NCBI GenBank assembly: GCA_036297385.1
Contig: JAXJLD010000062.1
Coordinates: forward strand, 1-64,000
Direction: 5' to 3'
Source: Ventricola sp036297385
GTDB taxonomy: Bacteria > Bacillota > Clostridia > Christensenellales > Aristaeellaceae
Length of the DNA: 64,000 nucleotides
Positions within the stretch are counted from its first letter, which is position 1. Each line of letters starts with the position of its first letter. The translations under genes were made by a program, and so were the position numbers. Below are positions 1-6,966 of this stretch, piece after piece. Under the pieces are notes generated by a model. The model was given only the letters and a program-made list of their open reading frames with translations. It ran no database searches and was not told where the DNA came from.

Positions 1-84
1 CATAGTCGCGCTTTGCGCTCCTTGCGATTTCCGACGTTTCGCCTGCCTGTTTCCGCCACAGGCGGCGGCAGGCTCCAGTCCCAA
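1..84. repeat. Dispersed palindromic intergenic repeat, copy A
   Basis: These 84 bases match 61534-61617 at 80 of 84 positions without gaps and in the same orientation. The core holds a nested inverted repeat: CCTGCC pairs with GGCAGG, and inside it CCGCC pairs with GGCGG across a 3-base loop. The left edge is cut by the window start, so the full unit may be longer. After position 84 this copy carries about 24 extra bases with a small GGGGAT/ATCCCC hairpin. It lies just downstream of the displaced native 3' end of spo0A. It looks like a REP/BIME-type element; function unknown. Confidence 0.8.
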
Positions 85-129
85 AACCCGCCTGGGGATT
101 TCATCCCCAACCCCCTTCTTCGCCTGCCA

Positions 130-240
130 TTACGCCGATTCCCGAATCCTCAGCCTGTCGCTCACCAGCGCGATAAACTCACCGTTCGTCGGCTTATCAT
201 CCAGGCTGCACACGTTCCTGCCGAACGCCTCGTCCAGCGC
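130..240 (-). pseudogene. spo0A: Displaced native 3' end of spo0A (attL side of island)
   Basis: Read on the minus strand this segment encodes the last 36 residues of Spo0A plus a TAA stop, from ALDEAFGR to RIRESA. The protein is the same as the end of the intact Spo0A at 22194-22304 except for one R to K change near the C-terminus. The two DNA segments differ at 26 of 111 bases, almost all silent, and the differences grow denser towards the stop codon. There is no start or upstream part here, so this is the host's original gene tail cut off by integration of the island. To the right of 240 the similarity to spo0A stops. Confidence 0.93.
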
Positions 241-399
241 CTGAGGGTTCAAAGAACGCTTCAAGGAATCAAAGAATAATTGGATTTTCCCTTCTCTCTT
301 TATGATGAATCAATAATCAAAAACCAAGAAGATACTCAACCCTTTCCGAACGACATAACACAAACTATTACCGAACATTCAATGAATTTTTACAAACGC

Positions 400-411
400 A
401 TTCGTCGCGGT
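400..411 (+). repeat. Island-end repeat, left copy (possible integrase arm site)
   Basis: ATTCGTCGCGGT occurs here, about 170 bases inside the left end of the island. Close matches occur inside the right end at 22093-22104 (ATTCGTTGCGGT) and 22116-22127 (ATTCGTCGCGTA), in the same orientation. Short direct repeats near both ends of an element are typical of arm-type binding sites of tyrosine recombinases. That role is inferred. Confidence 0.4.
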
Positions 412-437
412 TTTCACGTTCGCATTATAGCATGCGT

Positions 438-1610
438 TTACAGACCCTTTGGTTTACATTCGTCTTCATCCCGAGAATTTGTCAGAGGTAGTGTTCCATA
501 TTTCTTCCTGTACACTTTTCTACCTCCAGTTCTCCGTGCTTCAGCAACCACGCCAGTCTCTGCGCTGTATCTCTCAGCAATTTCATCAATCGCCTTTTTC
601 ATACCGCGCACTGCTGCAGGCGGGCTTACGATCTCTGCATCCGGCCCCAATCCAAACACCCAAGCATAGAGTTGCTGGCTGATAACAACCGGAACTGATA
701 TCGTAAAATGATCCTCTCCATCCGGAACTGTATTGATGTCATATCCGAATTTATCCATTACTACATCGGTCAACGTATTCTTAAAACGCATCTTTACAAT
801 CGTCAATTTTCGCATGCCTGTTCCATACATAGAGAACGTATACTTGTCGTAAGCCGACATATCGATTCTTTCAAACTCATCTTTACCCTGACGTTTGAGT
901 TTCTCATCATAAATAATTCCTTCCATACGATCAACCCGATAGTGTTGAAACTTTCTGGATAGATGGTCGTATCCGAGGAGATAATACTGATCGTCCGAAT
1001 AAATCAGAGCATATGGACTCACCCAGTATTGCATGCCGTTCCTTCGATAGATTATCTCTTTTTTCGGTGTATGGATCCGCAGCCGGAATCTTACCATTGC
1101 ATCCAAGTTCATCGCTTCATACAGATTGTCGACATTCTGGAGAACACTCTCATTTTCACTTTTGACTCTGTTCGCAATATGTACCTGACGTTGTAGTTCA
1201 ATCGCTTGATACTGACTACAAAGGCCCTCCAGCTTCTTGATCAATTCTTCTGTCTTCTTCTTTGGCAGGAACTTGCACGACTGCACCGCATCTACCAGGA
1301 GTTTTACCTCAGACAATCTAAACTCTCTTCGAGTCAAATAGTGACCCGTGTTGCGGCCTGCCGACTTAATAATTGGGTCAAGGATGATTTCTATATTCAG
1401 CGAATTCAATGCCGCAATATCCTCACCGATGCATCGTCTTTCCACCGAACAGCCGCGTACTCTGAGTTCATCAACCAATTGATTTGCAGTCAATGCATGT
1501 TTTTCGTCTGTTTTTTTCTTAAAAATGTCCATTAAGTGCAGAAGTCGCACTTTTTGACCCATTTTTCCTTGTTTAGGCCTTGTTTTGATCCGTTCATTTT
1601 CATTTTCCAT
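438..1610 (-). CDS. WYL-domain transcriptional regulator
   Basis: The 390-residue protein has an N-terminal helix-turn-helix part of the DeoR/HTH_11 kind (roughly residues 17-90) and a central WYL domain (about 170-240, with YWVSPYALIY and YLLGYD). The C-terminal part fits the WCX extension, followed by a basic tail. WYL proteins sense nucleic acid or nucleotide ligands, and several control phage-defence operons, so this gene may regulate cargo of the island; its target is not shown. A GGAG sits 12 bases before the ATG at 1610, which favours this start, though a second Met (MGQKVRLLHL) 16 codons later is possible. It is the leftmost gene of the island and points out towards the spo0A fragment. 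Confidence 0.8.
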   Translation of the reverse strand: MENENERIKTRPKQGKMGQKVRLLHLMDIFKKKTDEKHALTANQLVDELRVRGCSVERRCIGEDIAALNSLNIEIILDPIIKSAGRNTGHYLTRREFRLSEVKLLVDAVQSCKFLPKKKTEELIKKLEGLCSQYQAIELQRQVHIANRVKSENESVLQNVDNLYEAMNLDAMVRFRLRIHTPKKEIIYRRNGMQYWVSPYALIYSDDQYYLLGYDHLSRKFQHYRVDRMEGIIYDEKLKRQGKDEFERIDMSAYDKYTFSMYGTGMRKLTIVKMRFKNTLTDVVMDKFGYDINTVPDGEDHFTISVPVVISQQLYAWVFGLGPDAEIVSPPAAVRGMKKAIDEIAERYSAETGVVAEARRTGGRKVYRKKYGTLPLTNSRDEDECKPKGL

Positions 1611-1743
1611 GATTTGATCAACTCCGTATATCTATTAATGATTCCGAGCATCTCTGTATCAGATGAATTCAACTAATCTCATGACAAATCAACTTGGTAC
1701 TCATTATTAACATGAAGCAATGCATTTTTCATCATCTTTTGTG

Positions 1744-2157
1744 TTAATCTACCTTCTTGCGGCTATATCCCATCATCTTAAGCTTTTCTTCTACTTCAAA
1801 TGGCGTTCTTCTCAGTTCTTTTCCGATTTTCTGATACGATTCTTCTTTTTCATAGAGAGCAATCAGCATATCTTTCTCTTCTTTTGTCCACCGCGTGCCA
1901 GAATTACCCAAAGCAGATGAAGTCTTACGCAAACCATTCTTTTCTCGTTCATATGCGATGCGTTTCCTTTGCCGTGGATATTTCTGAATTTCCGGTACTC
2001 CCAGCTTTACCCCTTCTATTGCACGAATTGCAATATGCAGCGCACTGGCAACCCGAAGAGAATTGCACACATGGTCTTCAGGTAACGTTTCTCCAGTTTC
2101 TGGATTAATACCATTATAGAGATCCATCAAAATCCGTCTCGCCCTATCAGCATCCAT
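1744..2157 (-). CDS. Small protein with C-terminal Myb/SANT-like helix-turn-helix
   Basis: 137 residues. The first 50 (RARRILMDLYNGINPETGE and following) match a short conserved module I have seen attached to helicases and other DNA-acting proteins, with the pattern 'dp.tGe.lp'. The last 50 residues (RWTKEEKDMLIALYEKE, then KIGKELRRTPFEVEEKL) have the three-helix look of a SANT/Myb-type DNA-binding domain. It lies upstream of the WYL gene on the same strand with about 130 bases between. An extended -10 promoter lies upstream at 2195-2203 (minus strand TGGTATACT). Function is unknown; a DNA-binding role is likely but inferred. Confidence 0.6.
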   Translation of the reverse strand: MDADRARRILMDLYNGINPETGETLPEDHVCNSLRVASALHIAIRAIEGVKLGVPEIQKYPRQRKRIAYEREKNGLRKTSSALGNSGTRWTKEEKDMLIALYEKEESYQKIGKELRRTPFEVEEKLKMMGYSRKKVD

Positions 2158-2194
2158 GTATATTCCCCCACTTCTCCTTCCTTAGGTTTTAGTA

Positions 2195-2203
2195 TACCAC
2201 AAA
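2195..2203 (-). promoter_or_regulatory. Extended -10 promoter for the 137-residue gene
   Basis: On the minus strand the bases read TGGTATACT, an extended -10 element with TATACT at its core. No clear -35 is present at 17 bases upstream. It lies about 40 bases before the ATG at 2157, and an AGGAAGGAG run lies between. Confidence 0.45.
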
Positions 2204-2265
2204 ACAAATCGCGGATAAATGTATCACTACTTCTTCCAACACTACTTTTTGAACGACTGCAAAAT

Positions 2266-2294
2266 TTGAAAAAAGCAAAAATCTGATTTATAAT
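2266..2294 (+). promoter_or_regulatory. Sigma-A promoter for the 2345 reading frame
   Basis: TTGAAA at 2266-2271 and TATAAT at 2289-2294 are separated by 17 bases, close to the vegetative consensus. An AAGGAG follows at about 2326 and an ATG at 2345. Confidence 0.55.
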
Positions 2295-2344
2295 ATTAAT
2301 ATAAATAAAAAGCGAGATTACTCGCAAGGAGTGAAAATCCTAAT

Positions 2345-2719
2345 ATGTTAGATTATCGAACCTTATGGACAAGATTCTACAGCGCCTCTTCAAACCTTCG
2401 TTCAATCTCACAGCGATACAGCGCCTCTTGTACAGCAGAATAGAAAGATTATCAGACGAAAGAATTCCTTCATGCCGTCCCAGACAGCATAGATGACCTT
2501 GCAAGAACAACCGACATGTGGGTATATGCCATTTATGAAAAACTGAATGAAGTAGATGCCAGATTAGATAGTATAGAAACAGCCTTGGCATCCAATTCCA
2601 AAGAGGAAATTAAATCAAATCCTTCAAACATAGTTCCTGAGATTGAAATTTCAAAGCAATCTATAAAGCAAGCACGTAACGAGATCATAAAGGAATTACA
2701 AAAAGAATTCTCCCGGTAA
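2345..2719 (+). pseudogene. Coiled-coil-like small gene interrupted by an in-frame amber codon
   Basis: A good promoter (2266-2294) and an AAGGAG precede an ATG at 2345. The frame then runs 32 codons (MLDYRTLW and following), meets TAG at 2441-2443, and continues in the same frame without another stop to 2719. The downstream part contains AIYEKLNEVDARLDSIE, an amphipathic stretch, and a lysine-rich end. The gene may be broken by a point mutation, or translation may start at the ATG at 2516 (67 residues), which lacks a good ribosome site. I do not recognise the family. It is flanked by unrelated minus-strand genes. Confidence 0.4.
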
Positions 2720-2941
2720 ATAGGGTGGTCAGACATTCTCAAGATTGGAGCGCTAAAGCGCTACACGAAACCTATCCCCCTATAGCCATAAATTCACCAC
2801 ACTTAAAATCCCCTTCCTCCAGCATTATTGTATGCCAGAGAAAGGGGCCATTTTTATCCTTTTTGTTTTCCATATTGTCATGCAGTTTTGCCTTTAGAAT
2901 GAGTCAGTTCAAAGATGCACTTCTCAACCTTGATCCAGATG

Positions 2942-3865
2942 TTAACCGTATTGCTTTGTAATCTCACGCAGCTTACATGTCATAATGCAGAGCCATTCAA
3001 AATACTCAGGCCATTTTTCACGACACTGCAAATCTATCCCTTTGTTTACAGCCAATATACGGCAGGCCTTCGCTGCAACACGCCATATCAATTCTGTGTT
3101 AAGTTCAGCTTCAATTTCTTGTTTTCTGCTTTTATACTTCTCAAAAAGAGCCTTATCATCGTCGATGTAGATTTCTGCACCAATTGTTTTCTTCACCGTA
3201 TTGACCGTCAACCCCACATGACAGGCAGAACTTCCAATGCTTAAATCATACCAATGCTGCGGCAGTGCCTTACGCCGCGAAAATTGTTGTGCAAAATCAG
3301 CTTTGCCAAATGCATATTGACAAAACGCCTGCCAGAATTCGTACTGAAGCTTTTTAGTTTCAGATAACCTTCCAGCAGCCTTCACGGTTTTCGCCCAATC
3401 ATTAGGCCTTTCAACAACATTAAACTTTGGAGCCGGAACAGAATCATTAATTCTCCAGAGTTCAATCTCAACCAAGAAAAAACCAATGTTTTCATCCGTA
3501 TGTTGGTTCAACCATTCAATGGCTTGTCTATGCTCATCTCTAGCATGCTTTACAATCCAGATGATAACCTCTGCCCCTTTTCCAGAAGCATATGTAATGA
3601 TCTTTCCAAGATGATCGTGGTTTGTATCCTCCAACTGATTCTCAATAATAATCCTTCGAGAAGATCCTTCCTCTCGGGCATAAAGATCAACGCTAAAATC
3701 ACCTACTGCTGACTCTAATTCTTCCAGAACAATATCAATTCCTATTTCGTCACTCAGCAGTGTCAAATTCTCTTCTTTTGCAAGCCATTTAGAAAAATCA
3801 CGTGCTTCATGGGGCCAAATAGAACGTAAATCCTCGATCCGTGTAATTCTACCCAAACTACTCAT
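2942..3865 (-). CDS. DUF4268 family protein, putative PD-(D/E)XK nuclease
   Basis: 307 residues. The N-terminal half has the core expected of PD-(D/E)XK-like enzymes: a hydrophobic strand ending in D60 (FSVDLYA) and a second strand with E75-N-Q77 (RIIIENQLED), followed by a helix with LGKIITYA and a strand EVIIWIV. The C-terminal half (from about 160, YEFWQAFCQYA, down to WPEYFEWLC) resembles the DUF4268 module often found in defence and mobile loci. It probably binds or cuts DNA, but the glutamine in place of the usual lysine makes catalysis uncertain. An AGGAG lies 9 bases before the ATG. It stands alone between the amber-interrupted gene and the XRE repressor. Confidence 0.72.
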   Translation of the reverse strand: MSSLGRITRIEDLRSIWPHEARDFSKWLAKEENLTLLSDEIGIDIVLEELESAVGDFSVDLYAREEGSSRRIIIENQLEDTNHDHLGKIITYASGKGAEVIIWIVKHARDEHRQAIEWLNQHTDENIGFFLVEIELWRINDSVPAPKFNVVERPNDWAKTVKAAGRLSETKKLQYEFWQAFCQYAFGKADFAQQFSRRKALPQHWYDLSIGSSACHVGLTVNTVKKTIGAEIYIDDDKALFEKYKSRKQEIEAELNTELIWRVAAKACRILAVNKGIDLQCREKWPEYFEWLCIMTCKLREITKQYG

Positions 3866-4086
3866 ATACTACTCTCCTATAATGTCATTGGTGATAACCC
3901 CAGTACACCATAATGCTCGATAAAGTAAAAACAAGCGAATCTATTTCTTACTATACAAGCATCCAAACAAAAGATTTCAAAACCCTATTTTGAAGAAAAA
4001 ACTAACTATAAATACTCCTCAACACATTCCCATATGTATTCTCATATTTACAGCAAGGAGCAGACATCAAATGTCTTCTCCATTTT

Positions 4087-4296
4087 TCATATCTTTGTTC
4101 CATCCTTAAAAGAGAAACCAAAATAGTATTCTGCTTCAAGTGCTTCCGCAATCTTTTCCATTTCCTCCGAAGAGAATTTCCCCGTTTTCATTCTCTGATT
4201 GAACGCCTGCGGACTCGATCCCACTGCTCGCGCCAAATCAGCCTCGCTCATTCCCTTATATGCAAGCGCCATTTTGATTTTCTGAGATATAGTCAT
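4087..4296 (-). CDS. XRE-family helix-turn-helix regulator
   Basis: About 69 residues with a Cro/CI-type fold: TISQKIKMALAYKGMSEADL, then ARAVGSSPQAFNQRM as the recognition helix region. The earlier ATG at 4302 directly abuts the GGAGGG ribosome site, so the ATG at 4296 with 7 bases spacing is the better start. It is divergent from the operon that starts at 4463, and a perfect 13-base palindrome plus a consensus promoter lie between them. It therefore most likely represses that operon and perhaps itself. Confidence 0.8.
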   Translation of the reverse strand: MTISQKIKMALAYKGMSEADLARAVGSSPQAFNQRMKTGKFSSEEMEKIAEALEAEYYFGFSFKDGTKI

Positions 4297-4360
4297 TATC
4301 ATCCCTCCAACAAAATTATATAGGATCTTCTTTTTTTCGTCAAGAATAAAGTGAAAATAT

Positions 4361-4373
4361 AAAGAAATTCTTT
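4361..4373. promoter_or_regulatory. Palindrome, probable operator of the XRE regulator
   Basis: AAAGAAATTCTTT is a perfect palindrome around a central A. It lies between the divergent XRE gene and the strong promoter at 4384-4412. Operator function is inferred from position. Confidence 0.4.
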
Positions 4374-4383
4374 TATATTATCA

Positions 4384-4412
4384 TTGACAAAATAAAGGAA
4401 ATCATTTATAAT
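4384..4412 (+). promoter_or_regulatory. Perfect consensus sigma-A promoter of the ArdC operon
   Basis: TTGACA at 4384-4389 and TATAAT at 4407-4412 match the vegetative consensus exactly with a 17-base spacer. A small leader hairpin (GGTTG/CAACC, 4423-4439) follows, then AAAGGAGG and the ATG at 4463. Such a strong promoter normally needs repression, fitting the divergent XRE gene. Confidence 0.75.
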
Positions 4413-4462
4413 ATACTCATAAGGTTGATGAAAGCAACCAAACATAAAGGAGGCCATACACA

Positions 4463-4732
4463 ATGAGCAACCCGAACATGGAAGGCAAAATCAAGGAACT
4501 GATGGAACTCAAGAGAATGAAAGAGGAAATCGAAGTAGAAATCGCCGCCGCAGAGGACGAAATCAAGAGCGTCATGGGCGACGAAGAAACCCTTCTCGCT
4601 GGGGCCTTCAAAGTCGATTGGAAGACCGTCGTTTCCAGCAGGATCGACACTGCCGCACTCAAAAAGATGATGCCGGAGATTGCAGAACGCTTCATGAAGC
4701 AGACCACGACCCGCCGCTTCTGCGTGAGGTGA
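4463..4732 (+). CDS. Small mobile-element protein (YqaJ-neighbour type)
   Basis: 89 residues. The N-terminal 35 are a charged helix (IKELMELKRMKEEIEVEIAA), and the C-terminal part has the pattern KVDWKTVVSSRIDTAALKKM, ending in TTTRRFCVR. I recognise this pattern from small proteins next to YqaJ-type recombinases in phages and conjugative elements; no YqaJ gene is present here. It is the first gene behind the consensus promoter and is followed after 4 bases by the next gene. Function unknown. Confidence 0.65.
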   Translation: MSNPNMEGKIKELMELKRMKEEIEVEIAAAEDEIKSVMGDEETLLAGAFKVDWKTVVSSRIDTAALKKMMPEIAERFMKQTTTRRFCVR

Positions 4733-4736
4733 GAAG

Positions 4737-4949
4737 ATGAACAAAGAAATCGACCTCTACCGCTTGCGGTTAGTGATACGCGGGGCACTCGACTTCATCA
4801 ACCGGGATGCCGGAGACATCAACGAAGCACTCACCGCACAAGGCAAAGTAAAGCTGACCGTGACAATCGATACCCTCGAAACCGCGCTCCTTTGGCTGAG
4901 AAGGATGGTCGAAGATGCCCTCTCTACCGAAGAAAAAGAAAAAGTCTGA
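4737..4949 (+). CDS. Small hypothetical protein of the ArdC operon
   Basis: 70 residues, mostly helical, with RLVIRGALDFINRD and LETALLWLRRMVEDAL. The stop of the previous gene is 4 bases upstream and a GAGGTGAGAAG ribosome site overlaps its end. The opening residues resemble those of the 82-residue protein at 5967 (both have an L-I-G-A-pattern helix near the start), which hints at distant relationship. No recognised family. Confidence 0.6.
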   Translation: MNKEIDLYRLRLVIRGALDFINRDAGDINEALTAQGKVKLTVTIDTLETALLWLRRMVEDALSTEEKEKV

Positions 4950-5090
4950 GCGTCTACCAAACACTCAGACCAGCCCGCCGAAGTGCTACCAACACCAAGC
5001 GGGAAGCCACCCAGAAACAACGACGAAACCGGGAAGCACAGTCATTATAACACAGGCTGTGCTCCCTCTTCAACAGAAAGGACACAGCAT

Positions 5091-5912
5091 ATGGATATCT
5101 ACAAGGAAGTCACCGACCGCATTATGGCTCAGCTCGAAAACGGAATCATTCCTTGGCAGAAGCCTTGGATCGCCAGCGGTAACGCCGTCAGTCACGTCAC
5201 CGGGAACTCTTACAGCCTTCTCAATCAAATGCTGCTTGGCAGGCCCGGCGAATACGTCACCTTTGCCCAATGCCAGAAGGAAGGCGGCAAAGTAAAGAAG
5301 GGCGAGAAATCCTCCATGGTGGTCTTCTGGAAGTTCATCGAGCAGGAAGACGAAGAGACTCACGAAAAGAAGCAGGTTCCCTTCCTGAGATACTTCAACG
5401 TTTTCCACATCGACCAGTGCGAAGGGCTGAAAGCCAAGCACCAGAAAGAGCTTCCCAACACCGCCAACGCAGACGAAGCCGCCGACGCCATCATCCATGA
5501 CTACTGCGAAAGAAGCGGCGTCAAGCTCCAGCATCAGGAAGGCGACCGAGCCTTCTATCGGCCTTCTACTGACAGCATCACCCTTCCTCTTCTGGCACAG
5601 TTCGCAGAAACCGCAGAATACTACAGCACGGCCTTCCACGAACTGACGCACAGCACAGGACACGCCAGCCGCCTGAACCGCCTTGAGAAGACCGCCTTCT
5701 TCGGAACGGAAGCATACAGCAAAGAAGAGCTGATTGCAGAGATTGGCGCGGCAACACTGGTGAATTACGCTGGGCTTGAAACCTCCAACAGTTTCCGAAA
5801 CAGCGCCGCATATGTTCAAAACTGGCTCAAGGTTTTGAGCGATGACAAAAGGTTCATCGTCAGTGCGGCGGGCAAAGCAGAAAAAGCCGTTGCCCTGATA
5901 CTCGGAGAATAA
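5091..5912 (+). CDS. ardC: ArdC-like antirestriction protein (ssDNA-binding zincin domain)
   Basis: 273 residues from the ATG at 5091, which has an AAAGG 9 bases upstream; the frame opens earlier (4983) but that part has no ribosome site. The N-terminal domain (IYKEVTDRIMAQLENGIIPW, then GNSYSLLNQMLL and FWKF) is the ArdC/DUF1738 ssDNA-binding fold. The C-terminal domain is a zincin-like metallopeptidase with HELTH at about 183-187 and a downstream YSKEELIAEIGAA. ArdC-type proteins are carried by plasmids and conjugative elements and protect incoming single-stranded DNA from host restriction. Its presence suggests the island descends from a transferable element. Confidence 0.85.
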   Translation: MDIYKEVTDRIMAQLENGIIPWQKPWIASGNAVSHVTGNSYSLLNQMLLGRPGEYVTFAQCQKEGGKVKKGEKSSMVVFWKFIEQEDEETHEKKQVPFLRYFNVFHIDQCEGLKAKHQKELPNTANADEAADAIIHDYCERSGVKLQHQEGDRAFYRPSTDSITLPLLAQFAETAEYYSTAFHELTHSTGHASRLNRLEKTAFFGTEAYSKEELIAEIGAATLVNYAGLETSNSFRNSAAYVQNWLKVLSDDKRFIVSAAGKAEKAVALILGE

Positions 5913-5923
5913 GCAAAGCGCCT

Positions 5924-5943
5924 TGCGGGGAGAAATCCCCGCA
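5924..5943 (+). other. GC-rich intergenic hairpin
   Basis: TGCGGGGA pairs with TCCCCGCA across a GAAA tetraloop just after the ardC stop. No T-run follows, so it is a stabilising 3' structure or weak terminator rather than a clear intrinsic terminator. Confidence 0.4.
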
Positions 5944-5966
5944 GGGCCGCCTATGGAGGAAATACG

Positions 5967-6215
5967 ATGGAAGAAAGCTATCTCTGGAAGTCCGGCATCA
6001 TCCAGTATGAAATGCGGCTGATTATCGAAGGCGCGATTGCTCTATATGAGGGCGACGCTGTGCCGCTGCTGGGTCTGGCAAATAAGAGCGAACAATACGA
6101 AGCGGCTGACGCTTTCGATTCGATAGGAACAGCGCTCTACGGTCTGCGTGACCATGTGCGCAATCTACAAGCGGCACACAGAAAAGAAGTCCTTCGAGAA
6201 GTCGAAGACATGTAG
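5967..6215 (+). CDS. Small hypothetical protein
   Basis: 82 residues, helical and acidic (MRLIIEGAIALYEGDAVPLL and ALYGLRDHVRNLQAAH). A GGAGG lies 7 bases before the ATG, making it a convincing gene. It follows ardC by 54 bases on the same strand and is likely in the same transcript. No recognised family. Confidence 0.6.
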   Translation: MEESYLWKSGIIQYEMRLIIEGAIALYEGDAVPLLGLANKSEQYEAADAFDSIGTALYGLRDHVRNLQAAHRKEVLREVEDM

Positions 6216-6244
6216 AGAAAACAGATGCTTTCGCTGACATAAAC

Positions 6245-6256
6245 ACTCGATCGAGT
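6245..6256. promoter_or_regulatory. 12-base perfect palindrome upstream of the serine recombinase
   Basis: ACTCGATCGAGT reads the same on both strands. It lies about 80 bases before the serine recombinase start. It could be a binding site for a regulator or part of a crossover site for the recombinase; nothing else supports either role. Confidence 0.3.
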
Positions 6257-6335
6257 TTACTACGAAAATTCGCCTAAAATCCCCCAATTTAGTCAACATA
6301 ATTCAAGACAACCTTTTATTTACAGGAGCAATAAA

Positions 6336-6929
6336 ATGGGCAAGATATATGGATACGCGAGATGCAGTCTCGCAGAAGATAAAGGCCAAGATCTCAACCG
6401 TCAAGTGCGAGAGCTGAAAGCCGCAGGTGCAGAAGAGATTATAACCGAGCGTGAACATGGTGACGCTAAGATAAAGCAGAATCTCGATCTTCTCTTAGAA
6501 GCAGCAGAATGCGGTTCCACACTTATATGTACTGAAGTATCACGACTCAGTCGCTCCACGCAGCAACTGTGCCAGATCATTGAAATCATCAAGCAAAAGC
6601 GCATGCGCTTGATGATCGTAGGAAGTATCACTATCGATTGCCGCAATGGAGACATCGATCCCATGAGTCAAGCATTCATCCAAATGTCTGCTGTGTTTGC
6701 CGAGCTCGAACTCTCAATCATTCGTGCCAGAGTCAAAAGCGGTATGGCCAACGCAAAAGCAAAAGGAAAACCCGTAGGCCGCCCGCTTACCACCAAAGAT
6801 GATATTCCTGCGATCTTCTACAAACACTATCCCGCGTTCATGGCCAAACAGATGAACATCAGTGAGTTTGCAAGAGTGTGCGGGCTGAGTAGGCCGACGA
6901 TTTACAAATATTTGCGCTTATTATCATAA
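6336..6929 (+). CDS. Serine recombinase (resolvase/invertase family)
   Basis: 197 residues, the normal size of small serine recombinases. Catalytic serine is S11 in YARCSLAED; the R-x-S-R motif (EVSRLSRS) is near residue 70, and RARVKSGMANAKAKGK marks the start of the linker helix E. The C-terminus (SEFARVCGLSRPTIYKYLRL) is a helix-turn-helix of the Hin/resolvase kind. It may resolve multimers or invert DNA within the island; the integrase at 21043 is the likelier enzyme for integration. An AGGAG lies 8 bases before the ATG, and a terminator follows the stop. Confidence 0.92.
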   Translation: MGKIYGYARCSLAEDKGQDLNRQVRELKAAGAEEIITEREHGDAKIKQNLDLLLEAAECGSTLICTEVSRLSRSTQQLCQIIEIIKQKRMRLMIVGSITIDCRNGDIDPMSQAFIQMSAVFAELELSIIRARVKSGMANAKAKGKPVGRPLTTKDDIPAIFYKHYPAFMAKQMNISEFARVCGLSRPTIYKYLRLLS

Positions 6930-6932
6930 AGT

Positions 6933-6960
6933 ATCCCCCTTCTCAAAAGAGAAGGGGGAT
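6933..6960. terminator. Bidirectional terminator between recombinase and methyltransferase genes
   Basis: ATCCCCCTTCTC pairs perfectly with GAGAAGGGGGAT across an AAAA loop. It sits between two convergent genes. T-runs are weak on both sides, but the 12-bp stem and the convergent placement support termination. Confidence 0.65.
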
Positions 6961-6966
6961 CATTGA

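Noticed and set aside
130..240. A second full spo0A copy or partial tandem gene duplication
   Set aside because: Only the last 36 codons are present, the pattern of divergence fits attachment-site replacement, and an integrase lies at the other end.
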